A stretch of DNA of 64,000 nt from positions 1,116,001 to 1,180,000 of the forward strand of contig BJKQ01000010.1 in NCBI GenBank assembly GCA_006538405.1. Reading direction: 5' to 3'. Made by a program: the position numbers and the translations under genes. Source of the DNA: Hansfordia pulvinata. Taxonomy: Eukaryota; Ascomycota; Sordariomycetes; Xylariales. Position 1 is the stretch's first letter; the number at the start of each line of letters is the position of its first letter. Under the pieces are notes generated by a model that made no database searches, had not been told where the DNA came from, and worked only from the letters and a program-made list of their open reading frames with translations. Of this stretch, positions 11,254 through 24,038 are shown piece after piece.

Positions 11254-14200
11254 GAAACACACCTTCGGCCTCGCCGGCCACACGAGCAGCTGAGACGTCT
11301 CCTCGGGAGCTGATCGTCTCTCCGGACACGGCTAGGCCTCTTGGCACGGCCGGGCTGCGACTGCAGACATCAGCGCATCATCACGGCCCCGTGCCGAGGG
11401 ACGGGTGGGCGAGACAAACCCATCTGACATTGTGCATGGAAAGATCATGCACAGGCGGAAGCACTCGTGGCGCGCAGCACGAGTGGTCGAACCACCCCGC
11501 CCCCCCCCCCCCCCCCCCCTTTCCGAACAAGCAAATCTGATGGGTCAGATGAGAAACCCTAGCTGCATTTCCACGGAATCCCGCGAGCCCCCCTCTCTCT
11601 GTCTTCTCTCCGACCCATGTGGGACTCGACACACAGCGGCCTGCTTAAGCTTGAGACATTTTGCTGTACCATTACGTGGCTGCAGGCGCCACCTGGCTCT
11701 TTCCTCTCTTTCTTTCTCTCTTTGCTTCTTCTCTTTCCACGTTACTGCTCGCATGAGTCTCCATGCCGCTGAGCTGCTCCCGCGTGCGTCGCCATCGAAG
11801 CTTTCCCGTTGCGGCCACTCGTCCTCCACGGATCGGCGCGAGGTGACGGCGAGCAGGAGGGGGGTGGGCGTATGCGCGCCTCGAGTCCCATCATCGCCTC
11901 CATCGCTGTCCTCTGGTCTGATGGGCTGGACTAGGCGACGGCCGAGACTCTCCATCCGTGTGCCGTCTCACAGGAGCGAGGAGACTCGCACGGCTAGATC
12001 AGGTTTCTCGATATATGCGCGGCAACCCATGCAGGCCGTGCGTGGGACGGGGCGATCTGGGCCGAGTAAAGAGCGGCTTCTGCAATCGAGGCGTTTTCCG
12101 CGTCGACACGCCTTACCTTGTTGTCTCTTGGCTCAGCAACCCAATCATGAGACAGAGTCATCGGAGCTGAAGGAAGGGGAAGAAGGCTCACAGTCCCCTC
12201 TCGCCCACCCATTGCGCCGGGCCTCGACGTGGGGAGGCAAGGCGTGACGATCAACAACAGCAGCAAGGGTTCAGAGGGGAGAAGAAGGGGGGAAAGAGGA
12301 CCACCACCGCGCTCTCGTCTGGCGGGTGCAGCTCCGGCCATCCGCGGTTGTCCGTGGGCGAATGTGTGGGTGCGTGGCGTGGAGAGTCTCCTCTCTCTTC
12401 CTGGGAGCTCTACGCGTCGGCGCCCTGCTTTCCGCTCCGGGCCCAGTCCGGTCCCGCCTCTCGTTCTACCTGTCTCCGTCCTCCTAGAGCCAGGAGATGG
12501 CTATGACAACCTGGTGCTTTGTTTTGTTTCTTTCTCTAGAGCAAGGGTTCTGCGGGAAAATGAGACGTCCCCGCCTGTCGCGGGGCTTCCCTGACCCCCG
12601 ACAACCCGAAGACGGACCTCCGTTCTTCGATTGTGGCCGCTGAGGTATCCCGCCCCCCCGAAGATTGATGCGCTGGCGTGTAGAAGCTCTTGGGTGTGTG
12701 AGATGACGCACTTGCGAAGCAAGACCAAGCAGTTTGGAGATCCGACTAGAGGCCTGAACTCTTTGGTTCTATCCAAATATGGCTCCGGGCATAAGAGCTT
12801 ACTCAGAGGTACCGTGTCTGTGTGTGTCGTGCCGATCATATCATGCAGTTTATTCTTAGCTTCGTCCTGGCTTACAAAGCGGGTGGTATCGGGGGGCTCC
12901 GTGGCAGGGTCCGGTCGTGCAAGTGCTCGTCATCCTCAAGTGCCGAGCCAACGACCAACCTTGCCCTCCACTCCTCCAACGTGATTCGCTGCCCACTTGA
13001 TGATCCTCTTGAAGGGGGGGGAGTTCAGGTCCGACCATACCCGTGGGTTCGATATCGGCGCATGACGGTCGAGCCCCCCGTCTCCCCGTCTTAGTAGGAT
13101 CAGAGCTCCCGCGAGACTGGGCCAGCGCCCCTATCCTTGCGGTCAAGGTCGATTCAGACTTCCCTAGCCGTGGCGAGCAGGACGAGTCAACGGAAACTCC
13201 CTCCCGCAAAGTGGGGGGATCCGGGGCCTCTTTTCAGCAGAGCGAAGGAAAGAAAAGAGACCCCGGGAAAAGGCAGCCTCTACCAGGCGAACTTTGGACG
13301 GCGGCCCGCGACTCCGCCAGTCCGGGCCAGCCGGCTTCTCTTTCGCCCATTGACCCGGTAACATGGTATACGCGATCCCTGCCCGCAACCCCACCACCTG
13401 CGCGGACAAGGGGTGGGAGAGTGGACTTGGTCCAGTCCAGGGTTGGGTAGGGCGATCCGCGCCGTGGGCAGGTTTGCTCGCTGACTTACTTAATAAAGAC
13501 ACCGTAGTAGGTAAAGATTGAACTCGCCATGTGCGGGAAAGCCCGCTTCTACTAGGCCTACTACATGGGACGGTCTAGGAGACTTGTGCCGGATCGACCT
13601 GATATTGGGGGGGCAGGGTCTCTTCGACTTGTGCGACAGGAAAAAGAGACCCCCCCCTTCCCCCTCCCCCTCCCTTCACGGTACCTCATAGAGTGGTCTG
13701 CCATGATCTAGTTAGTACTTGTCCTCGAGGCATGAACCTCTCTGCCCATGCCTGTGCGTTGTCTTTAGAGATTCCCTTTCTGCTGCGGGAAGACTGTCCC
13801 GCCCTTGCTACCTAGTCTCTGAAGAGGGGGGGTCCTGCGCCGTAGCGGCGGGCATATTCCCGGGCCTCCCTCCAGAGCCCTGGCTGGAGGCACGGGGGGT
13901 GGGTCGTCATGGGCCCTTTTAGTGTCGAGAAAGATGACGAACGGCCTGCAGTTGCAGCTATTAGTGTCCCCGTACGGGTGCAGTGTGCGTAAGCCGTGCG
14001 CCCAAGGTGGTGAACTGCTGCAGGCTGCGAGGTGAAGGGCCCGGCGGCGGCGGCGGCGGAGGGGGGGTTCATTTCTGCGGCGTGGATGAGGCGGCACGGA
14101 CAGCAAGGAAGGCAGTCCGGATCGCGATATTCCCCCCTCTGACCGCCCGGGGAGGGAGTGAGGGGGGGCGAAAGAAGGCGCTTTTCCGGTGGCGAAAGAA

Positions 14201-17200
14201 GACGACGACGACGAGCCACGAGCGAGTACTCGTGGCTGCATGGAAGAGAGTAAGCCGGGCCACGAGGAAGCCCCGGTCGAACCCGAAGCTGGCGCGTGCG
14301 CGGGAGACGTCGCCACTGCGCGTGGCGGCCGCCTTGGAGCGTCTAGAATCAAAAAGGGGGGAAGGCCAGTGTCCGTCTGGTGGCTATGGAAGGGGATTGG
14401 GCTTGGAAGAGCGTAGAGCAAGCGGTGCAGTTGAATCTGTCTCGTCCTGGGCGCCGAAGGAGGATTCACGACAGGTGCGTGTGGTCTGCCTGTCATTCAC
14501 GTGGCCGAGGAGGGGGGTTCCCTGCGCGCTTTCCTGATCCGGCCCCCTATCATGTAGGTAGGTAAGGTATGTAGGTACTCGTATGGTTGTCTTCGATTTT
14601 ATGACTTGTTGTTGTTGCCGGCCGCTTCTCTTCGTGTGTCATTTTCCCGTCCGTCCCACCGGTGTCACGCCCCACGGGCGGATGGGGGCGTACGAGTCCT
14701 CGGATCCATGCCCCAAGCGTCGAGACATGCGCCGTCCAGGGTCCGTCTGTCTGCAGGTGCTCGCGACAATTCTCGACGATTTCCTCTTGCCATCCGGCAA
14801 CCATGGGGGCTTGTCCTTGCCCAGCACCGGGCCTGCTAGCTTTGGCAACCTGCGTTAGTTTCTGCATGGCCTGGGAAATCCCCCACCTGTCCGTCGTCTC
14901 CACTGACGAGCGAGACTGGAATTGGACTTGGTTGGCCACCCAAAAGCAGCAGCCCGTCTGGGCGAGGGGAGGAGGAGGAGGACGAGGAGGCGGACGAGGG
15001 CTGACCTGTTTTTCTATTACCCTTCTTTTCTGTTTCGGTCCGTCGCCGCGTGGGCTTGGCTTCGGGTAACCCTCCACCTGGGTCACCACCACCCAACCGC
15101 CCGGTATCTGCGGCTAGCACGATAGTGGGACGTGCGGTCGGGTTCGAACGGCTCCTTGCCCCCCTCCTGCGTCCAGGGATATTGGAGATCTGACCAAAAG
15201 CCAGGTTCGAATAGGTAGCTGAAGTGCGGATACGAGTAGTCCGCCGCCCTTCCCTTTGCGAGACCCGTCGAATGCTGCAGGCGCCCTCTGTGGTCCGTAA
15301 GAGGAGGGGAGAGCGGTATCAACAAGTCGTCCGAAGTGTGACGGACGTGGGGCTCGGCGATGGCCCAAAAGTGTCCTCGCAGGAGCTAATGGCGACCCTC
15401 GGTGATGAACGCCGGGGTTCGGACGCGTCTGTCGTCGGCGAGAAGCCCCGTGCTCTCTCGCGCGCCCTTATTGATAACAAGAGAGAGACGGTGTGGTGTG
15501 GTCAAGTCCAGGCGAGTGGCGGGCTGATGATGGCGAACATCTGGGGGCGGTGGTCTGGCTGGCAGGTCTGGAGGTTTGCCTCTATCCGTGCAACCTCGTG
15601 AGGTACGTACAGACAGATGTGCCCCCTACTCCTCCTCCAGGCGTTCGTCCCGGGCAGCGCGTGCGTGCTGATGGTGCTCAGGGATCTGGCGGGGTTCCAC
15701 TGGGGGGCGGCGTTGTGTCGAGGGCACCGCACAGACACGGCACCGTGACCGCTGGATTTCCACAGTCGCGTGGTGTACGGATATTCGATGCATCCGTACT
15801 GCATCAATGTGGTCAAGTCTGGTGTCTCCCTCACCTTTCCCTCCCGTTTCATCCAAAGCCTCTCAACTCGCCACCCCTCGACACTTGCACCACCCGCCGC
15901 ACGGGATAAGCACATAGACCATCTATGTATCTATCGGATTGTCTGCTTCGCCGTGCATATGCGTCAATGAGTATCAGTCACCTAAACAGAATATTAGGTA
16001 TCCAATGCCCTGAGAAGCGAATCCGGCCGTCACTCATCACCTGTCTGTCAAAAACATCCGATCCCTACAGGTACATCAATATGCACTCGTACAGATAAAG
16101 CACCACACAGGCGCGCTCCGACATATGGGGCCACACTTGCACACACGAACAGGACAAGTACTCCGTACTGGCAGAACCCAGCGGGACGGTTCATACACCG
16201 CTCGGGCACATCCCGGCTCGCACGCTGCAGCCGAGCATGTCATCATCCGCCAGACTGGCTCCCCAGGACGAACAAGACCCCACCTCCTCTCTGATCCCTG
16301 CTCGCCCATGGCCCGCCCTCAGTTTTAGTCTAACTATCAGTCCACCGTCTGTCTGTCTGTATGTTTGTCTGTCTGTCTGCGATACTACGAGTAGTTAGGC
16401 AGGCAGTACAGAGTACGAGTACTCGTGGAGGGTGGAGGGAGTGGTTCGTCAGATCCATGACATGTGGCAAGAGGGCCCAAAGGCGAAGGCGGCGGCGACG
16501 GCGGCGGCGGCGGCGGCGCGCGAGCTCTGGAGATTAAACCCGCACCTTTCCTCTCGAACCCGAAAACTGATGAACTGCTGCAGGCAGAGGGGGCCGGCCC
16601 ACGTCGCCCGCTTTCCCCCCTTGTACGAGGACTCATGCCCCTCTCCAGCTCGACCGACCCGTTCGGACGGGGACGCTTGTTGTGGTTTTGATCAATTGGC
16701 TTTTTTATCTTCCTTCTTTCTTTTCTTTCTTTCTGTCTTTCTTCTCACGATCGTTCGGTACCCAGCTACCCACCTACTCGCAACTAGCCCGCCACGCGGC
16801 TTTCCCGTCCGTTCCCGAGTGTGGCCCGCCACGCACGAGGAGCCGCCTTGCCGTTTCTCAATCGCATTGTTCCGTCAAGCCCCCCTCCTCGCTCTCTCCT
16901 TTTTGATTGAGCGGAGTTGTGCGAGTGCTGGTCAAGTCAAGCCGGGTCAGGTCAGGCCAGGTCAGGTCTAGGCTGGGCTGGGCTTGGCTGTAGCTAGTCA
17001 GCCCCGTCACGTCCCACGTCTGGTGCGGTCCGCGGCGGCGGCGGCGGCGGCGTCGTCGGCGCGGGTGGTGCGCGTGGGCGTGGGTGTTGATGAGGGTGAG
17101 GGAGTGGATATGGGACATGGGTGTGGATGTGGATGCGGATGTGGGGTGTACCGAGTACTCACGCGTAGTGGGTGGGTAGAGAAAGAGAGAGAGAGGGAGT

Positions 17201-17649
17201 GTGTGTGTGTGGGAGAGGTGTGGGAGGGAGCACGGTAGCGCCATGTATGTTCATGTATGTATGGATGTATGTATAGATGTATGTAAGTCTCTGTAGCGCG
17301 ATGAGAAATGGGCGGCCACACACAAGAGGCAGACACAGAGAGTCTCTCCACGAGGGCCGAGTATTTAAGTTTAAGCACGGCCCGCTCGACATTCGACCAC
17401 ACCAGCAACCTCATATCAGACAAACAGCCGTCCCTCAAACAAACACATACACACACACACATCACGCAGACACTCGGATCTACAGACGAGACAGCATAGA
17501 CATAAACAGACAAGAGAGAGACAGACAGAGGCACATGTACAATACCTACTAAAGCTTCTTCCTCCACGTCCACCCACCGCCCCGATATCACCGTATCCCG
17601 CGGCACCCAACAAAGCCATTGTGCCCCCATACGCCCCCCGATAGCCACC
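11250..17649. other. 6.4-kb gene-poor region before the terpene synthase
   Basis: No supported gene on either strand. Contents: poly-C of 20 at 11500-11519; GGC runs near 14041-14060, 16489-16519 and 17031-17051; the palindrome ACGAGTACTCGT at 16415-16426; GTAT/GGAT-rich simple sequence at 17240-17288; and CA-rich sequence at 17447-17466. Open frames up to 280 codons are Arg/Ser/Pro-rich, lack domains and overlap on several frames. A TATTTAAG at about 17361 could be a promoter element for the gene starting at 17650. Confidence 0.45.
11500..11519. repeat. poly-C tract (20 nt)
   Basis: Homopolymer directly visible in intergenic DNA. Confidence 0.95.
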
Positions 17650-19131
17650 ATGGGCATATCCATGGGATCTCACGATTACGTCCAGACCCTCAGGGGCCAG
17701 ACTCTGCGGTTTCCGGACCTCAACTCCGTCGTCAAGGGCTGGCCCAAGGGCTGCAGCCCGCACCTGAGGGATCTGAGAGTCGTCCAGCACCTGGATTTGC
17801 TCAAGTACGTCCGCCCACCCCTCCGACTTCCCTCTCTCTCCAGCGAGTCGAGTGAGTGAATTTCCGTCGCGGGCGGCTTACTGACACCAACTGCCGCAGT
17901 CTGCTCGGGCCGGGCAAAGCCTACGCCATATGCGAAGCCACGGACTGCCCGTTCTTCGTGGCTAACTGGTGGCCCAACGCCTCGTGGGACGCCCTGCGCT
18001 TTGCCGGGCAAGTCGTCACCTTTGTAAGTTGCCGCTCCTTTTTCTCTCTCTTTTTTCTCTGTCGGTTTTTTTCTCTCTTTCCTCTCCCAACCTTCTGCTA
18101 ACAACACCCTCGACAAAAGCTGTACCTCTGGGACGACGACACGGACAACCCGGAGCTGACGGACCTGAGCTCGAACCTCGAGGCGTCGGACAAGTTCCGC
18201 AAGGCCAGCCTGGCGCACTTTGAGCGGTACCTGGCCGACGACCCCCCGGCCGGCGACCCGGCGGCCCCGGAGCCGCCCGTCACCCTCAAGAGCTTCAACC
18301 CCGTCGGCGAGGCCGCCGTGTTCCGCATGACCCGCGGCCAGCGCCACAAGCTGCTGCAGGAGCTGCGCCGCTACATGGCGGCCTGCGAGGCCGAGCAGCA
18401 CTCGGAGCTCAGCGGCCGCGCCCCGACCGTCGACGAGTACCTGCCCTGCCGCAAGGGCACCAGCGCCGCCGGCTTCGTCATGGCTTGCCTCGAGTATGTT
18501 TTTTTTTTCCCTTTTCTCTGTTTCTCTTTCTCATCTTCCCTCTTCTCCCATTTCCCCCCTTTTTCCCCTTTGTGGTACACACGGTGAGAAGAAGGAGCTG
18601 ACGTGAAGGCAAGATACATGCTAGGTATTGACTTGGGGGACGACATCCGCAACGACCCGGACATTTGCGAGATCTTTGAGCAGACCATAGTGTTGATCGC
18701 GGTAAGTCCACCCACCCGCTTCCGTCCGGGCAAACACCGCCACACACACACACACACATATACGCACTCCAAACAAGACAGCTAAACAACAACAACAACA
18801 GCTCATGAACGACATGTTCTCCCTGCGGCGGGAGCTCCGGTATCCCTTCTACAACAACGTGCTGGCGGTGCTGTACCACCAGCACCAGGACCTGCAGGCC
18901 GCGGTGGACGAGGCGTACGGGATCATCCGGGCGAGCGCGGCGGCGCTCGAGGCGGCGGCGGCGCGGGCGCTGGGCCGCTACCACCACCACGCCGGCCGCG
19001 GCGACGACGTCCGCCGCTGGATCGACGGCGCCAAGACCATGGTCTGCGGCAACATCTCGTGGAGCCTGTCCATCCGCCGGTACAACCTGGGCGTGTCCGA
19101 CCTGGACGGGACCACCGAGATGACCATCTGA
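17650..19131 (+). CDS. class I terpene synthase (sesquiterpene cyclase-like)
   Basis: Five exons: 17650-17804, 17900-18023, 18120-18493, 18614-18701 and 18802-19131, giving 356 aa, the usual length for fungal single-domain cyclases. The aspartate-rich metal site follows LYLW as D98-D99-D100-T101-D102. The NSE triad reads N250-D-M-F-S254-L-R-R-E258. An RY pair (R340-Y341) lies near the C terminus, where class I cyclases contact the pyrophosphate. All three are established hallmarks of Mg2+-dependent ionisation of prenyl diphosphates. The soluble enzyme probably uses farnesyl diphosphate, but the product cannot be predicted. Exon joins recreate family-like sequence (LLNLLGPGKAY; CLEYMLGIDL). 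Start: ATG at 17650, with a second Met four codons later. There is no P450, oxidase, transporter or regulator within 8 kb on either side, so it is an orphan synthase. The downstream tract 19150-19220 is very T-rich. Confidence 0.92.
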
Positions 19132-21269
19132 ACATCTTTGGGGGTTTGATATTTCTATCTTTCTGTTTTCTATCTCTTTTTCTTCCTCTTCTTTCCTAAT
19201 TTTCCCTCTTTTTTTTTTTTCGTCTCGATCGACCGTTCCTAGAGACCGGGAACCACAGAACCGGCCAGGAGGTCAAGAGTACGGTGAAGCAAGCATGGGC
19301 GAGGAAAGCATCCAGGCCCGGTTAGGCTGGGGGGGGGAGAGCATATTCGACGGCATTATCTGGCATGGAGCGCACCTGGAGAGCAAGGATTTTCCTGTTC
19401 TGTTTTTACACGTGGTTATGATTCCCCCATCTCCTTTTCCACACAGGAGTGTGACATTAGAAGCGTCTATAGCGGTCTCTACTTTTTTTTTATCTTTGTT
19501 TCTTCTTTTTCCTTTTCCACTCTGGCAATTTTGGTGGCCCCTTCAAACCACGATGCCTGCTTGCATCTCCCATCAGCATCATTAACACGATAAATCGATA
19601 AATCTCCTACCGATCTCTCCAGTGACACAGCGACTTGCGGGGCATGCCTCGAGAGCCGTGGCAGGCCCCGCCGCGTAGAAGCCAGCCCTGCGTATTCGTA
19701 CCCGTCGTGCCTGCATGACTCGCTGTTGCCGAGGGGTGAATCGAAGCGACATGAAGCGCCGGGCGGAGGCGCGGGTTTTCGCCTTTTCATGCCTTGCTTG
19801 CTTCGTAAGCAGGGCCCAGGGGCAGCAGGGCGGGCCTCCGCTCGGGCCGCGGCTTGACGTGAGCGCGACTGAGGAAGCGCCAGTACGAGTTCCCAAGCAC
19901 ACCCCCAGGCGCCCAGAGCCAGTGCTGGGATGGGGTCAAGGGAGGGGGGGAGTTGCGCTCGAGTTTCGACGGGAAATGGCCCGAGGCGGGCGCTTACGCC
20001 CCCCCCCCCCCGCCCCTGGTGCACAAAAGATGAGGGCGGGTTTGCCTTCATCCCGGGTCAGGCGGATCCCTGCTATCGACGTGCCCCTGCCAGGCGAGCG
20101 CCACGGGTGGGATGTTGGTGGGCTCCCGTCCTGGCAGCCAATCTTCAACCAAGCTGTCGGGCACGGAAACCCATTCGGGACGCGAGGTCGGCCGCCCGAG
20201 TGTGGCGGATGGGCTGGGCCGAGAAGCTGCTGGCCGCCATGTCCGGGGGTTCGGGTCAGGGCTCTCTCGAGTTTACAAGTTACAACATAACTTATGCATA
20301 CCGCTCATGCAGACGTACAGCGTTCCAAGCCGGGAGCACTGCCCACATTCTGTTTTGTTTTGTTTTATTTTAGGCCAGGCGACCAAGTCGAGACTGGCAG
20401 GCCGATCCGAGGCTCTCGTTCGCGAGGAACAAAAGAAAAAAAGGCACGACTCTCCTGGTCCTGGCTCGAGACCTCCGACGAAGGCCTGCCCGAAGGAATC
20501 GGGGGGCGTTGTTGTGTGCCCCATCCCCGCTTCCCTTTTTCCCTTTTTCCCTTTTTCCCAAAGCACCACCAGGTAACAGCTTCCTAAAGTTGCTGACCGA
20601 GCTCACGGGCGCGCGCGCCAGCGCGATGGCTCTAGCAGGACCCCGTTCCGCTCCGTTCTGGAACTGGATTTGCGTCTCGACGGCTCGCTGGGTCAGGTCT
20701 GGAACAAGCATTGCCCATGGTTCGTGCAGTTGGTTGGGTTTCACGACAACAAAGTTCAGTAGAGAGGGGGGACAATGACATTTGTTGTGTGCTGCCCACC
20801 GAAAAACCCCCACCATGGTGAGATTGGTAGAAGAAGGGGGCTTCGTCGGATCACGACCCCGGTCAGTTCCGGGCCCGCGCTCTACGAGTAATTACTACCG
20901 GTACTCGTACGGAGTACTGATAACTACATACATACACGTGCGAGTGGTACTCGTAGTAGGTCACCAGTCAAGCAACTGGTCAAGGGACCCGGGCTGCTGG
21001 CTCGCCAAGGCGCGGATATGACGGCCTGGAAAGATCCCTGCTTCTGCACCTCCCCTTCCCGGGCCCTTGGAATGGGAAAGCGGGGGCCGTCGTGGGTTTC
21101 GGCGGCATCCCAGTCGACCCTGGGGCGCTTATGGCCGAGTCGTCACCGGCGGAGAGGTTCGTGGTGAATGGGGCAGGGAGCGGGCCGGGTGGACATGTGC
21201 TCGTTGGAGAGTATAGAGTTGAGTTTTGATAGCATACAGTAATGGGGCTAACCATCATCCAAAAAAGTA
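19132..21269. other. intergenic region between terpene synthase and tRNA-Gly
   Basis: T-rich 3' region of the terpene synthase, then poly-C of 13 at 19999-20011 and TACGAGTA/TACTCGTA elements at about 20883-20915 and 20945-20953. No gene supported. Confidence 0.5.
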
Positions 21270-21340
21270 GCATCAGTGGTTTAGTGGTAAAATCCATCGT
21301 TGCCATCGATGGGCCCCGCGTTCGATTCGCGGCTGATGCA
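21270..21340 (+). tRNA. tRNA-Gly (anticodon GCC)
   Basis: 71 nt, no intron. Acceptor stem GCATCAG/CTGATGC with A discriminator, D arm TGGTTTAGTGGTAA (A box), anticodon stem CATCG/CGATG with loop TTGCCAT (GCC), and T arm CCGCG-TTCGATT-CGCGG (B box). No encoded CCA, as expected for a nuclear tRNA. A T5 run at about 21366-21370 may be the pol III stop. Confidence 0.97.
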
Positions 21341-23109
21341 GAACTAGGCTTATCGGCGTCTTATATTTTTGCTTCCTTTGCAGCCGATTTGTTCCTCTTA
21401 TATGCGATCGCGTTGCAGCCGCGATGTTATGCTCTCTTCCACCACAATCTGATTGATACCTTTGCTGAATGTGATCAGTTACTGTCTCTTTTTGCTTGGA
21501 ACGACTGGTCAGGCCGGGCTGCACAAGAGCTCTGCGTCCTGCCCTCGATCAGCAACAAAGTCAGGCTGATTATCTGGGTACATAGCAGGTAATGAGAGCA
21601 CCGAGGTCATACGTACCTACCGCATGGTGCGACTTGTTGCCATTGCATTGTGCATCGTCGAGAGTCATGTGTTTCCTCTCGTCAAGGCAGCCATGCCCAC
21701 TCATGCTCGCCGCTCATCAGCCCGGTGGCTTTCTGTTGTCGATAACCAACAACTCCAGCACCACGCTCTGCACACACTGGCGGCAGCGTCCGGGGACTGC
21801 CACGCGCCTGGCATGGGCCAGCCGACGGCTTTCACCCCGCGGGGTCTGGTTCAAGGTCGGGGCAGGCCTTTCTCGATCGCGACAATGAACACGGAGCCTC
21901 GGGACTCTGAGGAACTGCGCGAGTTCAGAGACAGTATCTTCATCTTGGGGCCCCTCGGCGGTTGGTCTGGAGACCAAAGCGGTCAGTTCTGCAGGGCTCG
22001 TTCCCGGAACTGGGGCCAGAGCAAACCAAACCTCAACGGCCGACGGCTGTCATCGCCCTTTCCGCGGCATGCCATTCGATCATCTGTCTCTCCAGCGCTT
22101 TCACGTGGACCGCGTCACTGGCCTCGTCTCGTCGTAGGCGCCGAGATCGGACGGCGTGTGCTGAGCCTACACCCTCCCATACCGCATGAAGCGTTATCAA
22201 GCATCTCTGGAAGCTGAATCCGAGCGGCGGTCTTGCTCACTGGCACAAAGTCTCCAGTTCAATATCTCCGTAGGGAAGCTTCAGAGCGCGTGCCAACCAC
22301 TTTTGCAGTCAGCGGTAATCGAGGGTCAGTTGTTTGTGGTAGTAGATGCGATCTCATCACCTCGAGGAGGGCCCGAAAGAAGACCACCGCAACGATGCGC
22401 AGTCGAGAATCCGTTGGATAATGCTCAAGTGTGGCCGCGTGTCAAGGGTAGTATCTGAACTCGTTCGCACATAAGCGCGACATCTGCCTTGGCACGCAGA
22501 GAGGCATCCGGGAACAGCGGCGCTACAGAGTCCCTTTGAATGTGCCTCTCCTACCTGCGAGGCGGTGGAGACAATGCTCTCATTGGAATGGGGACAGGGC
22601 CCGAGTCCTCATGAAACAGTTCTCGGTCTGCAAGGTGCTCGCCTGCCTCGCGTGCTGCTTCAGCACTCGGTGTGGGGAGCCAGATGATACTTGAAATACG
22701 TGACGCTGGTATTGACCAAGCATCGCAAGATGAAATCGGACACACACCACGCCGCTATCGTCGCCAGTCTCAGCCTGCCGGCTTGAACAACACACCGGTG
22801 GGCACAGAATGAGGCACCATATCGTCACAGCGATATTCGTAGTGTCACCACAGTGCTGTAGACCGATAGAAGTCTTGGTCTATGTGCATCTTTTCGCTTT
22901 AATACAGAGGTGGTATTGTACACAAGGGTCTGAAGAAGACTCGCCTCTGCCGACATCGCCCGCAAATAAAAACGCTTGCTCGTTGACGATGCTGCCGAGT
23001 GAAACGCCAGAAGGCCCTCCGAAGCCTTGAAACCGGATCCTCAGACACCCAGTCACCACCAGCACTGGCCGCGGAAGACCTCACCCCCCCCCCCCCCCCC
23101 GGGCTTTCA
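21341..23109. other. intergenic region after tRNA-Gly
   Basis: Less GC-rich than the flanks. The 197-codon frame at 21624-22217 has no domain and lacks coding character. Poly-C of 17 lies at 23084-23100, just beyond the stop of the sulfotransferase-like gene. No gene supported. Confidence 0.45.
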
Positions 23110-23955
23110 CTACCGGGACAGGCGGTACGCGACGCCAGCGGCGGCCAGGGCGGCCGCGCCGAGGACCCAGGGGCGGAGGACGAGCCAGGCGCGGCGCAGG
23201 ATCTCGTCCTTCTGCTCGTTCTGCCTGCGCGAGTGGGCGGCGGCCTCGTTGACCCAGGGGAACTCGGCGTCGGGGACGGGGACGCCGAGGAACGCGCAGA
23301 GGGGCTCCCAGCCGTCGCCGAGGCGGTACTCGAGGCGCCTCTCGGCTGCCACCTCGGCGCGCACGCGGGCGTAGTAGGCGGCGTAACCCCTCCTCGCGTT
23401 GGCCCTCAAGCCCTCGACGTCGCGCGCGCCAAAGGTCCCGTATAGGATCTTCTTCATGGCGTGCATGCCGCGGTTGCCGACGAGGGGCGTGACAAACAGA
23501 TAAATGAAGGTGCCCAGGGGCCCCCAGATGGGGGCCAGGATCTGGGACTCGAAGCTGGCGAGCCAGCGGTCCGGGTCGCGCTCGACGACGACGACGCGGG
23601 CGGCCGGGTAGGCGGCGGCCAGCTCGACGGCGAAGGCGGCGCCGACGTCGGTCACGGCGCCGTAGCCGGCGAAGACGGCGTCCCAGTCGGCGCGGGCGAA
23701 GGGCGGCGGCCGCCTTTTCCGGGGAGGGGGCGCCCCGGGGACGTCCGGCCAGGTCGCCTCGGCCGCGCGCTCGAGCTGGGCCCAGTGCTCCGGCAGGTCC
23801 ATCAGGTCGAGCCCGTGGTGCGGGCGCAGGCCCAGGATCCGGTACGCCTCGGCCATCGACGCCGTGCCCGTCTTGAAGAGCCCCGCGTTGATGACCGCCG
23901 GCGGGCCGCTGCCGCTGCCGCTGCCGGGGCCGGTTGACGGGCTCGGGTCCGCCAT
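23110..23955 (-). CDS. P-loop sulfotransferase-like protein (paralogue 1, intronless)
   Basis: Single exon, 281 aa. The start MADPSPSTG precedes a Gly-Ser linker. A P-loop-like motif GLFKTGTASM (residues about 25-34) stands where sulfotransferases bind PAPS phosphate. VVVVERDPDRWLASF (an RDPxxW motif) matches the second PAPS-contact strand, and GWEPLCAFLGVPVP with a following FPWVNE is typical of the fungal Sulfotransfer_4-type family, often mislabelled as NAD-dependent epimerases. A hydrophobic C-terminal helix (VLGAAALAAAGVAYRL) suggests tail anchoring. Its acceptor substrate is unknown. It shares the core motifs with the gene at 37592-39333 but differs in P-loop, N terminus and intron content. 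Upstream of the start, a 39-nt (TC)n run in the transcribed sense probably lies in the 5' leader. Confidence 0.82.
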   Translation of the reverse strand: MADPSPSTGPGSGSGSGPPAVINAGLFKTGTASMAEAYRILGLRPHHGLDLMDLPEHWAQLERAAEATWPDVPGAPPPRKRRPPPFARADWDAVFAGYGAVTDVGAAFAVELAAAYPAARVVVVERDPDRWLASFESQILAPIWGPLGTFIYLFVTPLVGNRGMHAMKKILYGTFGARDVEGLRANARRGYAAYYARVRAEVAAERRLEYRLGDGWEPLCAFLGVPVPDAEFPWVNEAAAHSRRQNEQKDEILRRAWLVLRPWVLGAAALAAAGVAYRLSR

Positions 23956-23987
23956 GTGAAGATGGGGAGAGAGCGAGTGTGTTTTTA

Positions 23988-23994
<7 letters not shown>

Positions 23995-24033
<39 letters not shown>
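23995..24033. repeat. (GA)n microsatellite in the 5' leader of a sulfotransferase-like gene
   Basis: 39 nt of perfect GA, 40 nt upstream of the minus-strand start at 23955; it is a TC tract in the transcript sense. Confidence 0.9.

Positions 24034-24038
<5 letters not shown>

Noticed and set aside
10619..11347. 242-codon minus frame with a Cys-Val run
   Set aside because: The run is just the translated (CA)n microsatellite.
11405..12247. 280-codon plus frame in the gene desert
   Set aside because: Arg/Ser/Pro-rich, begins through poly-C, overlaps other open frames, no splice logic or family match.
21624..22217. 197-codon plus frame after tRNA-Gly
   Set aside because: No recognisable domain or signal; alternative frames equally open.
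17650..23955. Terpene synthase and sulfotransferase-like gene as one biosynthetic cluster
   Set aside because: They are 4 kb apart with a tRNA between, on opposite strands, and no P450, transporter or regulator is present; the link is not supported.
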